Assembly: GCF_000378185.1 (NCBI RefSeq)
Contig: NZ_KB899383.1
Location: forward strand, 1 to 64,000
Reading direction: 5' to 3'
Origin: Salinimonas chungwhensis DSM 16280
GTDB lineage: Bacteria; Pseudomonadota; Gammaproteobacteria; Enterobacterales; Alteromonadaceae
DNA length: 64,000 bases
Part shown: positions 63,018-64,000 of the stretch, piece by piece
Layout of the letters: the number at the start of each line of letters is the position of its first letter
How positions within the stretch are numbered: the first letter of the stretch is position 1
Notes under the pieces: generated by a model
Databases searched by the model: none
Seen by the model: the letters and a program-made list of their open reading frames with translations, nothing else
What the model was told of the DNA's origin: nothing
Program-made: the position numbers and the translations under genes

Positions 63018-64000
63018 GTGAGCAGTATCGACAAGGAAATTGATCAGGACAAAAAAACGCACAAATCCACGCTGATAAAAGTCAGCGTGGGATTGGTGTT
63101 AGCGGTAGTAACTGCGCTTCTTCTGTATTGGATAACACCCTTGCTGCTAAGCGGAACATCCCAAACCACTTCCGCCCTGCCAGCCTCTAACGGTCAAACG
63201 GCTGAATCTGCTAAAAGGATGAGTGAACAAGCCAGAAGCGTATTACAACAGGATTTAACCGCGGTTAAACAACAGTTATCCGCCATGCAGCCTCATCAGC
63301 GGGACTGGCAGCCTGCAACGGTGAAAGCATTAGATGAGAGCCTGGAAACTGCCTATTCTCTATACGGTCAGGGCAAATTTCAAAATGCACGATCTGAGGT
63401 TGATTCACTCAGTGAAAACCTGACAGCCTACGAAACAGCATTTAAAAACGCCTACCAGGCAGCCTATGAGCGTGCTGAACTTGCCTTCAATAAAGGGGAA
63501 ATCCACCCAGCGCGGGCAGCCATAGCGGCTTCTTTGCAGGTAAAACCTAATTTTGATAAGGCGCTGGCGCTGAAAAAGCGTATCGATGTTTTTGCGCAGG
63601 TACAGGCTCTGTACGAAACAGCACGTATCGGTAAAACAGAAAACAATTTGCAGAAACAGTACCAGGCACTGTCGCGGTTAGTGACGCTGGATCCTGAACA
63701 GGAGACAGCGCAAAAACAACTGGTCGCTATTGAGCAAGCCATCGCCAGTGCGGATTTTAGCAAAACCATCAGCCAGGCTCTCAGCGCAGTAGAGGCAAAA
63801 CAATATGATGCGGCCAGACAATTACTGAAACAAGCCTCAGCCCTTAAACCACAAAGCCCTGAAATCCTTACCCTGCAAACACGTATTGAGCAAGAACAAC
63901 AGGCCCAGGGGCAGGCAGGCCTCGAGGCACAGGTAAAAGTGTTTGCCCAGGCCGATGAATGGCGCACTGTTAAGATGTTGGCCGATAAAGGCCTGAACAC
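63018..64000 (+). CDS. membrane-anchored helical-repeat (TPR-like) protein, partial
   Basis: Open from a GTG at 63018 (AAGGA about 8 nt upstream) to the end of the window, at least 327 residues. It has a cytoplasmic N-terminus, one transmembrane helix (about 22-46), a Ser/Thr-rich linker, then Gln- and Ala-rich helical hairpins of TPR character (for example KGEIHPARAAIAASLQVKPNFDKAL and AKQYDAARQLLKQASALKPQSPEIL). It probably acts in the periplasm as a scaffold with the two preceding secreted proteins. No catalytic motif is visible in the part shown, and the C-terminus lies outside the window. Confidence 0.8.
   Translation, partial: MSSIDKEIDQDKKTHKSTLIKVSVGLVLAVVTALLLYWITPLLLSGTSQTTSALPASNGQTAESAKRMSEQARSVLQQDLTAVKQQLSAMQPHQRDWQPATVKALDESLETAYSLYGQGKFQNARSEVDSLSENLTAYETAFKNAYQAAYERAELAFNKGEIHPARAAIAASLQVKPNFDKALALKKRIDVFAQVQALYETARIGKTENNLQKQYQALSRLVTLDPEQETAQKQLVAIEQAIASADFSKTISQALSAVEAKQYDAARQLLKQASALKPQSPEILTLQTRIEQEQQAQGQAGLEAQVKVFAQADEWRTVKMLADKGLN

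Noticed and set aside
63464-64000. 178-codon open frame on the minus strand at the right edge
   Set aside because: It is antisense to the TPR-like gene, whose plus-strand frame starts at 63018 with a ribosome site and a transmembrane helix. The minus translation is Cys/Ser/Ala-rich low-complexity without a recognisable domain, as expected of a shadow frame.

Overview
The window looks like a chromosomal segment of a marine gammaproteobacterium of the Alteromonas type (Alteromonadaceae). The left edge carries the 5' end of a 16S rRNA gene, with its rrn leader, whose hypervariable stretch reads like Alteromonas relatives. The housekeeping genes (trmA, fabR, sthA, cysJIH, dusA, psp genes) have gammaproteobacterial sequence and partly E. 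coli-like neighbourhoods. TonB-dependent uptake and REC-DUF3369-EAL regulators fit the same group. No tRNA gene, CRISPR array, insertion sequence or prophage was recognised.

Layout. 1-560: 16S rRNA 5' end (minus strand) with boxA and two rrn promoters. 669-11302: a membrane-anchored RRM protein, trmA, fabR divergent from a fatty-acid desaturase with a FabR-like operator between them, a REC-DUF3369-EAL regulator with its histidine kinase, sthA, a small exported protein and a uracil-DNA glycosylase-family gene. 11280-13505: a second REC-DUF3369-GGDEF-EAL regulator. 14062-18336: the assimilatory sulfate reduction operon cysJIH, with a perfect inverted repeat against the cysJ start codon. 18448-21554: pspA-pspC and three envelope genes. 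21795-23290: a small exported protein and dusA.

23615-60760 is a large arabinan/L-arabinose utilisation locus. It encodes a TonB-dependent receptor, extracytoplasmic glycosidases (four GH43, GH51, GH127 and a GH105-like/BNR-4 fusion), an exported mutarotase, two sugar transporters (GPH and SSS), a sugar dehydrogenase/lactonase/TauE module, a FadR-type GntR regulator, araBDA, a HAD phosphatase, tal and tkt. Arabinan is cut outside or in the periplasm. Arabinose enters by the symporters, passes through AraA, AraB and AraD to xylulose-5-phosphate, and is absorbed by transketolase and transaldolase. A 13-bp palindrome (consensus ATTGTAATACAAT, overlapping a -10-like TAYAAT) recurs before most of these transcription units, so the locus looks like one regulon, probably under the GntR protein at 29545-30255.

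Inside the locus, 45312-47260 is anomalous. It holds a class II (double-glycine-leader) bacteriocin-like reading frame interrupted by two in-frame stop codons, a small two-helix membrane protein that could be its immunity protein, and an orphan copy of the regulon motif. About 280 bp after that copy lies a strong terminator nearly identical to the terminator of the upstream GH51 gene. The motif and terminator could bracket a small structured RNA or be the scar of a lost gene. 61167-64000 is the start of an operon of uncharacterised exported, lipoprotein and membrane-anchored helical-repeat proteins that runs off the window.
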